From: Eremophila alpestris peregrina
Lineage: Eukaryota > Chordata > Aves > Passeriformes > Alaudidae
Assembly (NCBI GenBank): GCA_009792885.1
Contig: WMCF01000140.1
Coordinates: 1,188,935 to 1,252,934 of the forward strand
Direction: 5' to 3'
Length of the DNA: 64,000 nucleotides
Below the pieces are notes generated by a model, which was not told the DNA's origin, searched no databases, and saw only the letters and a program-made list of their open reading frames with translations. Made by a program: the position numbers and the translations under genes. Shown here piece by piece: positions 26,001-33,100 of the stretch. Within the stretch, counting starts at the first letter, position 1, and each line of letters starts with the position of its first letter.

Positions 26001-26706
26001 TTGGAATGGGTGACATAGCAATTGAGTATTTCTACTGCTTTATTCTCAGCTGCTCAAGACTCCCAAAAATCTCTTCCACACAGAGGTATTAAAGCATATG
26101 TTCTGCTGTAGAAGACACAAAGTGCTCAGAATAAACCAAACTCCAGCCTTGGAGAGATCCAGAGAACCCATGTAGAAAAGCTACTTTTTAAAAAAAGCAT
26201 CTACATTTTACATTTACAAAATCTACAGTATTTTAGTATTATATTTAATGCCGAGATTTTTTCATTAGTCTTGCTTCCATTAGTTTTATGTAATGACAAA
26301 GCAGTGTGAAGACCTGAGAGCAAAAACTGGATTAAATCACATCTATGTTTCCAAGACCGACCATTGTAATGAGACAATAACTTGGATCTCCTTTTCAGGA
26401 CGGGCTTATTCAAGAACATTACAGCAGGCTGCCATCCCCTTACTTCCCAAGAGGGTGTGTGAGGAGCGCTACAAAAGGAGGTTCACAGGAAGAATGCTCT
26501 GTGCTGGAAGCGTGCAGGAACACAAACGTGTTGACAGCTGTCAAGGAGACAGCGGTGGACCACTGATGTGTGAGCGCCCAGGGGAGAGCTGGGTCGTGTA
26601 CGGTGTCACCTCCTGGGGCTATGGCTGTGGGGTCAAAGATTCCCCAGGTGTCTACACAAAAGTATCTTCTTTTGTACCCTGGATTAAAAGTGTGACCAAA
26701 CTATGA
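3739..26706 (+). CDS. PRSS12: Neurotrypsin (serine protease 12), exons 2-13, 5' part missing
   Basis: Secreted multidomain serine protease of neurons. In the family it is stored at presynaptic terminals and cleaves the proteoglycan agrin. Twelve exons (3739-3877, 5732-5910, 7471-7621, 10303-10481, 10682-10823, 11742-11947, 14870-15011, 18598-18803, 19494-19572, 21527-21649, 24483-24763, 26399-26706) have AG/GT borders and matching phases. They join to 2135 coding bases without a stop before TGA at 26704-26706. The domains are SRCR1-4 (six cysteines each, each on two exons), an activation segment ending RRQKR/IIGG, and a trypsin domain with TAAHC, DYDIAL and GDSGGP. The human protein has 875 residues, so about 165 residues (signal peptide, proline-rich segment, kringle) should lie upstream. 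No frame damage is seen. The close match in domain order, activation site and C-terminus makes the identity nearly certain. Confidence 0.97.
3878..5731 (+). other. PRSS12: PRSS12 intron 2
   Basis: AT-rich intron separating the two halves of SRCR1. I recognise no repeat family, RNA gene or additional exon in it. Confidence 0.7.
5732..5910 (+). CDS. PRSS12: PRSS12 exon 3: SRCR1, second half
   Basis: The exon follows tatttttacag and ends at CTGG/gtaaaa. It completes SRCR1 with four cysteines (VRC, LLC, GTC, VTC) and the typical GLIPVLWSEVRC segment. It has the same length, 179 bases, as the matching exon of SRCR2, which suggests domain duplication. Confidence 0.95.
5911..7470 (+). other. PRSS12: PRSS12 intron 3
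   Basis: Intron between SRCR1 and SRCR2. A run of about 14 T lies near 6174-6188. Nothing else is recognised. Confidence 0.7.
7471..7621 (+). CDS. PRSS12: PRSS12 exon 4: SRCR2, first half
   Basis: The exon follows ttgctcccag and encodes IRLAGGSNAHEGRVEVFH, then WGTVCDDQWDDADAEVVC. The CDDxWD acidic cluster common in SRCR domains is intact. The donor, GG/gtttgt, is the weakest of this gene in the window because it lacks the usual A or G at +3 and A at +4. The phases (1 in, 2 out) still match the next exon exactly. Confidence 0.93.
7622..10302 (+). other. PRSS12: PRSS12 intron 4
   Basis: Intron inside SRCR2, starting with the weak donor gtttgt. Open frames near 8202-9053 have no family features and no splice context fitting PRSS12. 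I see nothing else. Confidence 0.65.
10303..10481 (+). CDS. PRSS12: PRSS12 exon 5: SRCR2, second half
   Basis: The exon follows catttgcacag and ends at CACAG/gtactg. It reads GVAKAWGQAHFGEGSGPV and continues through VRC, EQC, HNC and VSC, completing the six cysteines of SRCR2. The following intron is only about 200 bases, the shortest in this part of the gene. Confidence 0.95.
10682..10823 (+). CDS. PRSS12: PRSS12 exon 6: SRCR3, first half
   Basis: The exon follows gttcccggcacag and ends at TTCAA/gtaaga (phase 1 in, 2 out). It encodes LRLTGGRGSHQGRLEVYH and WGTVCDDGWTELNTQVVC. The residue after the second cysteine is Trp (VVCWQLGF), while the other three SRCR domains here have Arg (VVCRQL). 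The exon is GC-rich compared with its introns. Confidence 0.95.
11742..11947 (+). CDS. PRSS12: PRSS12 exon 7: SRCR3, second half
   Basis: The exon follows cctgtgttatgcag and ends at CTTG/gtaagg. It encodes SSGPIWLDDVICSGKET, then QCSRREWGKHDC and LIC, completing the six cysteines of SRCR3. It is 206 bases long, identical in length to the second-half exon of SRCR4. The stretch before SSGP (about residues 4-15 of the exon) is the least conserved part compared with mammals. Confidence 0.95.
11948..14869 (+). other. PRSS12: PRSS12 intron 7
   Basis: AT-rich intron between SRCR3 and SRCR4. I recognise no repeat family or RNA gene. The intron before it (10824-11741) is likewise featureless. Confidence 0.65.
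14870..15011 (+). CDS. PRSS12: PRSS12 exon 8: SRCR4, first half
   Basis: The exon follows tttattcccag and ends at TACAA/gtaaga. It encodes PPIRLMDGENKKEGRVEIF, then WGTICDDGWSDKDAAVVCRQLGYK. It has the same length, 142 bases, and the same phases as the SRCR3 first-half exon. Confidence 0.96.
15012..18597 (+). other. PRSS12: PRSS12 intron 8
   Basis: Intron splitting SRCR4. A small TTGG-type simple repeat lies near 16546-16561. No other structure is recognised. Confidence 0.65.
18598..18803 (+). CDS. PRSS12: PRSS12 exon 9: SRCR4, second half
   Basis: The exon follows gctttgtgtgcag and ends at CAAAG/gtgagg. It reads GPARARTMAYFGEGKGPIHV and continues through VKC, ADC, HNC and VIC. After the last cysteine comes a hydrophilic linker (SKKVPGNSNKG) leading to the activation segment. 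Confidence 0.96.
19494..19572 (+). CDS. PRSS12: PRSS12 exon 10: zymogen activation segment
   Basis: This 79-base exon encodes DSLASVCGLRLLHRRQKR, then IIGGKNSLR. The basic run RRQKR gives a furin-type R-X-K-R site, with cleavage expected between bases 19546 and 19547. The new N-terminus IIGG inserts to activate the protease. The Cys in SVCG should form the disulfide that keeps the SRCR chain attached to the catalytic chain. Confidence 0.96.
19949..20004. repeat. 56-base poly-A run
   Basis: An uninterrupted run of 56 adenines in PRSS12 intron 10. It could be an expanded retroposon tail or a simple-sequence tract. I cannot identify a retroposon body or target-site duplications beside it. Its exact length is prone to sequencing error. 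Confidence 0.9.
20840..20890 (+). mobile_element. CR1-like LINE 3' tail remnant
   Basis: The segment gatgctggactagatgaccc resembles the conserved end of avian CR1 elements, which typically read GGACTAGATGACCT before a run about fast or careful assessment of CCTTCC. Only about 45 bases are recognisable, so this is an old 5'-truncated copy or a chance match. Confidence 0.45.
21527..21649 (+). CDS. PRSS12: PRSS12 exon 11: protease domain with catalytic His
   Basis: The exon follows cctcctgcag and ends at AAAAG/gtgggt. It encodes GGWPWQVALRLKSPHGDGRL, then LCGATLISSCWVLTAAHC. The catalytic His is the CAC codon at 21636-21638 within TAAHC. The LCG cysteine pairs with the cysteine of AAHC in trypsin folds. 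Confidence 0.96.
21650..24482 (+). other. PRSS12: PRSS12 intron 11
   Basis: Intron between the exons with the catalytic His and Asp. It holds an imperfect inverted repeat at 24125-24185, described in the findings. No exon or known repeat is recognised. Confidence 0.65.
24483..24763 (+). CDS. PRSS12: PRSS12 exon 12: protease domain with catalytic Asp
   Basis: The exon follows cctccaccccag and ends at ACACAG/gtaaac. It encodes YGNSTRNYVVRVGDYHTLV, an acidic EEYEEEIG loop and DSSDYDIALLRLQGPEEQC. The catalytic Asp is the GAC codon at 24619-24621. The exon is clearly GC-richer than its flanking introns and ends in CFITGWGDTG. Confidence 0.96.
24764..26398 (+). other. PRSS12: PRSS12 intron 12
   Basis: AT-rich last intron of PRSS12. 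I recognise nothing in it. Confidence 0.65.
26399..26706 (+). CDS. PRSS12: PRSS12 exon 13: protease C-terminus with catalytic Ser and stop
   Basis: The exon follows ctccttttcag and encodes GRAYSRTLQQAAIPLLPKR, then GRMLCAGS, RVDSCQGDSGGPLMC, VTSWGYGCGV and VPWIKSVTKL. The catalytic Ser is AGC at 26551-26553. The Asp at 26533-26535 lies six residues earlier, the position that gives trypsin-like preference for Arg/Lys. TGA at 26704-26706 ends the protein. Confidence 0.97.
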
Positions 26707-26825
26707 ATGTCCATAATGAAAGCCAAACTTTGAGGCAGGACAACTTGAACAGCACGTGCAATGCACAGCTGGGGCCCACAGTGGGTGGAAACAGACATTT
26801 TCCTGATTTGTGTGTTTTTGTTTTT

Positions 26826-26831
26826 ATTAAA
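26826..26831 (+). terminator. PRSS12: Proximal poly(A) signal of PRSS12 (ATTAAA)
   Basis: ATTAAA lies 120 bases after the stop codon and follows a T-rich stretch. This is a common variant signal. Use would give a very short 3' UTR. Confidence 0.45.
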
Positions 26832-28918
26832 TCCAAGCTGTATACACACAACTCTTCCAGTTAGGGATTACTGTCCTTGTTCCAGAAGTTTAAATAGTGC
26901 ATGAACAAGTTACATTGTATCTACAGGGAAAAATGATAGCCAGCTAGAGTAATACTGGAGCAGGACAGCTGGAGACTTTGTGACAAGACTGTAGCTCCAA
27001 GCTTCTCTACAATTAATGACAGATGTCAATTCAGTCCAGTTTATTTAGTCTATTATTCCTATGATTTTACACTCAGTCCCCTAAATCTGACTCAGTAGTT
27101 TATGAGACCATTAGTAGCCTGACTCTTGCTAAGTAATTCTGAGTATGTATTAAATGCAGAAAGGAAAATAACAGTCAATAATCACATCCCCAGCTAGCCT
27201 GCTCAATGCCCTCACAGGTTAGTGTCCCTAAAGTACATTCCCAAGTAAAACAGGCAGTACACTGACAGTTTCCCCACAAAAATCCTGCACAGCTGCAAGA
27301 GCAATCACTTACTTTACCTAAGTAGCATTTGTCATATTTCTGAAATTCAGAATTTTGAGTATACACAGCATTTTGGAGAGGATGCACTTTTTCTATTTAC
27401 CACTAGCTGTCAGTACAGTGTCAGACTAACAAACATCCCTATGCTTTCATTGCTGAGCTTTCCTCAAGAAGTACAAAGAACCTCAGTCAATCTTACCAGA
27501 CAAGGTTATACATACAATGCAGTTGTTGAGCCAGAACTTGTCTGAAAAGGTCTGTAAGTCTTAAACTATGTTTTCTATAAAGTTTAGACAACTCTCTCCT
27601 GCTTAGTTCCAATACTGGTTCAGACTGATCTCACAGGAAAGCTTAGTTTTCAGTGACTTCTGAAGCACTGACACATCTTGATCTAGTTTAATTCCTTTTC
27701 CAAATACTGCTCCTCATGCTATGAAATCCCTAACAACTTTTTATAAAAATGCACTGACAACCAACTTACTATCTTTTGAGAAACGGCCACCACACTGAAC
27801 CTAGAGCACAGGTCATCACCATCTTAGTGCAACACAGGAAGGCATCAGTCTGGGAATCACCTGGGCACTGACACAGAGGGGAGAGAGCCACGATAGCTCA
27901 GCACTGCAATCCCTGTCAAAGGCCATGCTGAGTCCAAGTCTGCTCTACCTATCACATTAACAATCATGCTCCTAAAAGCACAACTGAAAGCTGTGGGCCA
28001 TCAAACACTCCAGTGTGACAAGTGTGGCAGATGAGTGTCACCACATAGTGATTGTGCAATCTGTGACTACCAGTGACTGTTTCCCTGTTTCCTATTCCCC
28101 AATCTGGCTATGACTGTGTTGGTGTTTTGTGAAAAAGTGGGGCGCTTGCATCCGTGCTGTAAGTGGGCAATCATTCGTGTTTGTATGGTTGTGTGTCTCT
28201 CTGGTGTTATTAAGTATCCAAGACAACTCACCTGCATACGATGTGGCAATGATATTGCAGAAGCCCATATGATTGAACATTTGGACCTTAACATCTCTGA
28301 CCTCAAATTTAAGTTTTCAAGGGTCAGGACTAATTATTTTAACTGGTGCTAAACTAGTACATGAGGTGCTTTAATGTATTTTAGTTCTCTGTAATCCCAC
28401 ACTATTTGAAATAGTGTGAAATACTTTAAAACATCATTAATCACTGTACTGTGACCACCTACTGTTAGACCAATGCAAAACACTATGCTAGTGAATTTTG
28501 AAACCATTTTTACTTCTGTATAGGCCTAAATTACAGGGGAAGTCAAGTCTGTCAAAATATATCTGCATGTAACATCTGAGCTTTGCTGTAAAAACCCATT
28601 GAGACTTGTGAAGTAGGCTACATAGTGCAATATATGCGCTGTATACAGGGGAAGTAATCATCTTTTAATAGCTGTGCCACAGAAACAGGATACTTTGAGG
28701 GGGAGGGGGAACTTAGCCTGCATACTAAGTGTACTAAATGTTTAGATTCAGTACAGTACTTCGTTATTTCTGCTTTGAATAGAATGCTTTGTTAGATTTT
28801 AAAATGTTGCACTACTGTTTCCATGCTGAGCATGCCTTTTCAGTTTCTAACATAAAATGGTCTCCATCTTATGCCATTCTCATTTTTGTTCAGTGAGCCT
28901 GATGGTGTAAATGTATAC

Positions 28919-28924
28919 AATAAA
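28919..28924 (+). terminator. PRSS12: Distal poly(A) signal, probable PRSS12 end
   Basis: Canonical AATAAA in the context gtatacaataaaaactgcc, 2.2 kb past the PRSS12 stop codon and before the gap that separates it from the converging non-coding gene. Confidence 0.5.
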
Positions 28925-28940
28925 AACTGCCACACTGACT

Positions 28941-30404
28941 ACAATTTCTGTATGTTAATTAACACCACGGGTGTACACGCAGCTGCCGCAGAACATCAGC
29001 TGGGTAAACCTCATGTGGGTTTGGCCTGAGAAAGGAGGCTCATGAAAGCATCATCTATAAAGCGTATAAACCTGGGGCTATTTTCTCCGAGAGAAGTTTG
29101 TCTCATTCCCAGTGTTTTAACTCAGACCAGTCAGGCTGTTTAAAGTTCATTCTCACTTGTAGAGCTGTTTGATAACTGTGTTAATGGTGGCACAAACCAT
29201 GAAAACACTTGGCACTTGCTACCAGATGACCATCCTAAAGAAATGCCATCTCTCCAGGTTGCCCAGCACCACAAAGATTCCGTTACATGCAGCCCTCCTG
29301 AACTTGCCGAGTTTTTATTTGCCAGAGAATTTACAAAAGAGAAGTATCACTGCAACTGGCATACAAAGCCTCCTTATCTCAACCATAAACAACCTGCCAA
29401 AATAAAAGGGAGAGTCTGCCTGGCATTTGCCCATGTAAGATAAGCAAGTAACTGCCCCTGGAGAACAGATGTGGTAATTTCTAGAAGTGCTGAGGTTACT
29501 ACAGAGATCAACAGTTTTTGGAGAAAAGGGAACTCACAGTTCTACTCACAGTGTAGACTGATTGTTGCCTGATTGTGGCTTGGCAGCCACCACCTGGGAA
29601 TGCACAGCAGTAAGCCAAAGAGAGAGCTGTTGGGAGTAATCACACACCACCAGTTAAACAGGTGTGCTATCACTTGTTACTGCACCACACAAGAGAACAC
29701 ACTCAATTCAGCTGTACTTCCGCTGGGGCACACCAAGTGTATGCTTAAAAAAAAAGGTCAATGTTTCCTCTGACAGCTCCCTGATCTCCCCACCAAACAC
29801 AGCCACTAAAGTCACTTCCTCAGATCTAGTCCACACTGTAATTAGAGCCCACAGCTCTGCTCCATTCACTTCAAGCAGGAATCCCCACCTCAGCTGCCAA
29901 ACACTCAGCAGCAGTTACACTGCATGCTGATCATCCCAGTTCTGGCTTCACAGATTTTGTTTCCCGGTCCTTTCAAGTCCTCCCTTTCCCTCCAACTTTT
30001 CAGTTTCCAGCTATTTGCAAACAAAAATTTATTATCTGCAAGATATTCTGTAAGAGATTGTGCCAGCACAGCTGGTATTCACTAAGACAGTGCATTTACT
30101 TTTCAGTAAAGCATCTTGCTGCAGTGATTCACCATCTACTGGATCTCCATCAATTTTCCTAAATTTGGATCCCTCAGCAACAATCAACTCTATTTTAAGT
30201 TGTTGTTTCTGCCCTGCAGCACTTACCTGTGATTCAAGCCGTACCATTTCGGGAGTGCTCCTCAGACAATTCAGCCATCTGAAACCACAGGCTCTGCCCA
30301 AAAGGTGCACCCCAAAACAGGCAGATTTGGCCTGTGTAAGCAATCCTGGCAAACACGTGTAACTCTAGTCTTAGTCACCAGCACTCTTTCAAGAAAGAAA
30401 CCAC
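28941..30404. other. Intergenic gap between converging genes
   Basis: About 1.5 kb between the probable PRSS12 3' end and the 3' end of the minus-strand non-coding gene. A strong minus-strand CAG/gtaagt donor lies near 30227 but is beyond the poly(A) signal at 30426. I see no gene. Confidence 0.55.
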
Positions 30405-30663
30405 ACTTGCAGCCAGTCACGTCTCTTTATTGACTTATTCATACATTTCAATGCTTTACATTCACACAGACACCAAAATTTCGGCTGTAGTTTCCACATC
30501 CATTTTCCAGACTTCAAAAACTTACCTGCAGCTTCTGCAGCACAAGTACACTCACTGCAACAACCTTTCAAACACACTCTGACAGCAGAGGATACCTGAA
30601 GGTGCAGTACAGCCACTCAACTACCGAGACAATTACTGTGATAGCTTAAGGCTTAGTGACAGC
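30405..30663 (-). ncRNA. SNHG8: SNHG8 probable terminal exon
   Basis: The acceptor tgctcctctctttag lies directly upstream and AATAAA (30426-30431) with a GT-rich stretch marks the end. A strong internal donor (CTGCAG/gtaagt at 30526/30525) leaves too little room for another intron before the poly(A) site, so it is probably unused in this isoform or belongs to a longer one. Confidence 0.5.
30426..30431 (-). terminator. SNHG8: Poly(A) signal of SNHG8 (AATAAA)
   Basis: TTTATT on the + strand gives AATAAA on the minus strand, followed within 25 bases by a GT-rich element (aagtgtggtttctttcttg). This is a complete poly(A) site. Confidence 0.65.
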
Positions 30664-31536
30664 CTAAAGAGAGGAGCAGCACAAAATGAGATCCTAACTG
30701 TATTTAACTGTACAGAAGCAGTCAAGGCTAATCTTAGATACAGTAAGCTGGGTTCCAGCCCCTCTTCATCAAGATCAGATGGACTGCTGAAGCTCTCATT
30801 AAAACTCCAAATTTTAACTTCGTTTAAAAATCGAGGTTAAGACCGAGCCTAAAATTAGCTTTTGCTAGCTCTGTTTGCAACCAGAAATACTACTGCTCCC
30901 AAAAGGCATCACCAATTCCAGATGATTAAACACATCCACCCTACCCTAAGCGAAAACGAACATTTAGTCACACCTACTCCTAGAATTCACACGTGGAATT
31001 TAGCCACATCTTCTTTCAAGAGGGCTTTCCCCCTGTAAAAACAAGTTTAAGGCAGTTTAATGTTGCTACTGGAAACACAAAGACGACAGCAATCATCACT
31101 AAACAGTAGGATGCTCTCCTAGGAGTTGTAAAGCTGCTCTGAAACAAAGTTGTTGGTATTAACTTCCAATCTCCCTCGCTCCTGCAGCTGCAGATTTCTC
31201 TCGGTACTCACGTGCTTACTGAAAAAGAGACTCCCCTAGCACAGGATATCTGTGCATTCAGATGCTTCTAGTTTGGCAGGCAAAGTATGGGCAATGTACT
31301 TTTTATGCTAGGAATAGTGGATTATGTTTTCTAATGTCGCTACATCCAAACCCAATTCTTCTCAGTCACGTTAATTATACTTTCTGTATATTTTTCTGTC
31401 TCGAAAACACATAAGAATGAAGCATGCCTTAAAATCAAACACCAAGCCGATACCTTGATTTCAAGGGACAAGTCAGAGTAGAGTAATCGCTAAACGTAAT
31501 CTATCAAAGCGGCATTATTCCTGCCCCAAATCTCAC

Positions 31537-31624
31537 CTCTGAAGAGATTATTAGGCACAGCCAAACACATACTTTTTGGAAAGAGGATCTTCAACAACTA
31601 CATCTTCGTACAGCTTCTGCGCTC
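31537..31624 (-). ncRNA. SNHG8: SNHG8 probable exon 2
   Basis: This 88-base exon has an excellent acceptor (ttcttttattccacag) and a good donor (AGAG/gtgaga). One frame is open for about 23 residues before a stop. With no start or homologue known to me, I treat it as non-coding. Confidence 0.6.
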
Positions 31625-31779
31625 CTGTGGAATAAAAGAATTAAAAAGTTAAAAAACCGGGCTGTAATAGTTTAGTAGGGGGCGGGGGGGGAACGCGGAA
31701 AAAGGGGAGAAATCTGAAAAACCAATCAACAAAAAAACACCCAAAAAACGGGGAGACGGCTAACCCCACGACAGACTCG

Positions 31780-31910
31780 GTTTGTCGCTTGCCACAGTCA
31801 ACGACTCATACCCACATGAGGGTAAAAGTTTTGCCAATTAGCAAGGCCCTGCTCTTCCATGCCTAGGAAGGGATTCAGCCACAGACGGCAGCTCCCATGG
31901 AGTCATGGAT
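31780..31910 (-). ncRNA. SNORA24: H/ACA box snoRNA, SNORA24
   Basis: This 131-base two-hairpin RNA guides pseudouridylation of rRNA in the nucleolus with dyskerin. Hairpin 1 closes with TCCATG (31909-31904) against CATGGA (31861-31856) and has an upper stem GGGAGC against GCT plus TCCC. The H box AGAGCA (31855-31850) follows directly. Hairpin 2 closes with CTTGC (31845-31841) against GCAAG (31792-31788), with an apical TACCC/GGGTA stem. The ACA box is at 31785-31783, three bases from the end. The hairpin 1 pocket (ACTCCAT and TTCCTAG) fits 18S rRNA CUAGGAA-U-A-AUGGAAU with one mismatch. This is the human Psi863 site assigned to SNORA24, and it sits 14 bases from the H box, as the mechanism requires. 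The RNA should be released from intron 1 of its host. Confidence 0.87.
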
Positions 31911-32061
31911 GTCTGCTTCCCCCCCACCTCCCGCCACCACGTGGCGGCCGCCATTTTCCTTTCCTCTCTCCGTCCCTCACGTGGGCCCCGGCCCCGCGCA
32001 GCCGGCGCCCGGCTCCCACCCGTCCTCCCTGTTACGCAGCCCACCCCTTCACGGAGCCTAC

Positions 32062-32106
32062 CTCTGTGTATCACGCTCCGCTCCTGTGCCGCTGAGGAGG
32101 AGAAGG
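32062..32106 (-). ncRNA. SNHG8: SNHG8 exon 1 with 5'TOP start
   Basis: It begins with the pyrimidine tract CCTTCTCCTCCTC, typical of 5'TOP transcripts that host snoRNAs, and ends at ACACAGAG/gtaggc. The start base is inferred from the motif and not observed. Confidence 0.6.
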
Positions 32107-32180
32107 CGCCCGATCCGCGAGCGCCGCCGCCGCCACTACCACTGCACCCTCACCCTTCCCCCTCCGCTTCCCGCGCCCGC

Positions 32181-32250
32181 CGCGCGCCCCCTCAGCGCCA
32201 ACGGCCGCGCCGCGCGCCCCCCTCAGCGCCAACGGCCGCGCCGCGCGCCC
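32181..32250. repeat. Tandem duplication in the promoter
   Basis: A 30-base unit (32181-32210) is repeated as 31 bases (32211-32241, one extra C), followed by a 9-base partial third copy. Each unit contains GCGCCAA, which on the minus strand reads TTGGCGC and resembles an E2F site. It lies 75-144 bases upstream of the inferred SNHG8 start. Confidence 0.9.
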
Positions 32251-32809
32251 GCCCGCGCGGAGCCCCATCGGCACGCGAGCCAGCCTCACGCGCCCGCGGC
32301 GGGAACTGCGCACTGCCGGGAGCCCGGTCCGGGGGCGGGGCTTCCGGCGCTGGGCGGGGCCACGGCGCGCACGCGCACTGAGCCCGGCCACAAGGGGAAG
32401 GCGCGGACGGGAGATGGGATCCAGCACTCTATCCCCTTTTGATTCCCGCCCCTTCCCGAAGATCCCGAGTAGCATCCCCAGGGGAAACGGGTTAAGGCGT
32501 TCTCCAAAACACAGCAGACCTTCAGCTGATTGAGACAGCGACGCTGCTTTGCCTGTCTAGATACACGTGTGTCTATGCTTGGTCCAGTCATAAGATGGGC
32601 CTTAAATGCTAAAATAATACTGCTTGTTATTTGAAAACCATGGACTAAAATAAAAATCAGAGGTCGTGAAAGATGTGCTAGAAAAGTGAAGCCATCCCTC
32701 TAGGTGTACACAGTTTATTTTCCTTTTCCAGTCCATGTAAGCAACTGCACGCTGGCCAAATGTTCACACCCTAATTTGGAGTAGAGCAGGACAGACCAGA
32801 ACAGAATAT

Positions 32810-33100
32810 TCCACTTGGGAGGCACCAACAAGGATCATCAGTCCAAATGCCCAATCACCTCGTGGCCAACCAGAAATTAAAGCCTGTTGTTAAAGGCATT
32901 TTCCAAATAATTTTTAAATACTGACAGGCCTGGAGCATCAACCACCTCTCCCGGGAGCCTCCTCCAGTGTCTGAACACCTTCTCATGAAGAAATGCTTCC
33001 TGATGTCAAGTGTAAATCACCCCTTACTCCCGTAACTTTCACACCACAGCAGCTTATTGAGCTATTATTTGTCATCCTCAGTCCAGGGAAGACTCAAAAT
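32810..33100 (+). mobile_element. CR1 LINE 3' fragment
   Basis: The segments aaggatcatcagtccaaatg, ggcctggagcatcaaccacc and cctccagtgtctgaacacc follow the order of the 3' region of avian CR1 elements (guidance about a person-length consensus is not needed; the phrase order is the evidence). The later cttcctgatgtcaagtgtaa also fits. The copy is 5'-truncated and diverged, and its outer limits are approximate. Confidence 0.7.

Larger units (their letters stand above)
26707..28940 (+). other. PRSS12: Probable long 3' UTR of PRSS12
   Basis: About 2.2 kb of AT-rich sequence follows the stop codon without a recognisable gene. It ends at a canonical AATAAA (28919-28924). Human PRSS12 also has a 3' UTR well over 1 kb, which supports the distal end. 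A near-perfect palindrome sits at 28398-28418. The boundary is inferred; transcript data would decide it. Confidence 0.5.
30405..32106 (-). ncRNA. SNHG8: Small nucleolar RNA host gene 8, spliced lncRNA
   Basis: A minus-strand spliced transcript is predicted from signals. The start is a pyrimidine run (32106-32094) inside the CpG island, as in 5'TOP genes. Exon 1 (32062-32106) ends at AGAG/gtaggc. Exon 2 (31537-31624) follows ttcttttattccacag and ends at AGAG/gtgaga. The terminal exon starts after cctctctttag at 30663 and runs to AATAAA (30426-30431). A further exon at about 30977-31032 is possible (acceptor tttttacag). Intron 1 holds the H/ACA snoRNA. In human, SNHG8 lies between the 3' ends of NDST3 and PRSS12, on the NDST3 strand and carrying SNORA24, exactly as here. 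No conserved protein is encoded. Internal exon structure is less certain than the ends. Confidence 0.75.
31925..32420. promoter_or_regulatory. CpG island and TATA-less promoter of SNHG8
   Basis: A sharply GC-rich, CpG-dense block in otherwise AT-rich DNA. It contains two CACGTG E-boxes (31938-31943, 31978-31983), a YY1-type GCCGCCATTTT (31947-31957), GC boxes (32331-32340, 32351-32360) and an NRF1-like GCGCACGCGCA (32367-32377). These match promoters of ribosome-related 5'TOP genes. A divergent + strand transcript is possible but unsupported. Confidence 0.8.

Noticed and set aside
30220..30232. Strong minus-strand donor CAG/gtaagt
   Set aside because: It lies beyond the SNHG8 poly(A) signal with no supporting exon; it may serve a rare read-through form.
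31085..31106. Possible C box (GTGATGA, minus strand) of a second, C/D-type snoRNA in SNHG8
   Set aside because: No D box CTGA at a suitable distance and no terminal stem.
31897..32442. Open frames of 158-181 codons on + and 134 codons on - in the CpG island
   Set aside because: They are proline/arginine/alanine-rich by composition, have no domain features and run across the promoter and snoRNA. GC-rich DNA lacks stop codons by chance.
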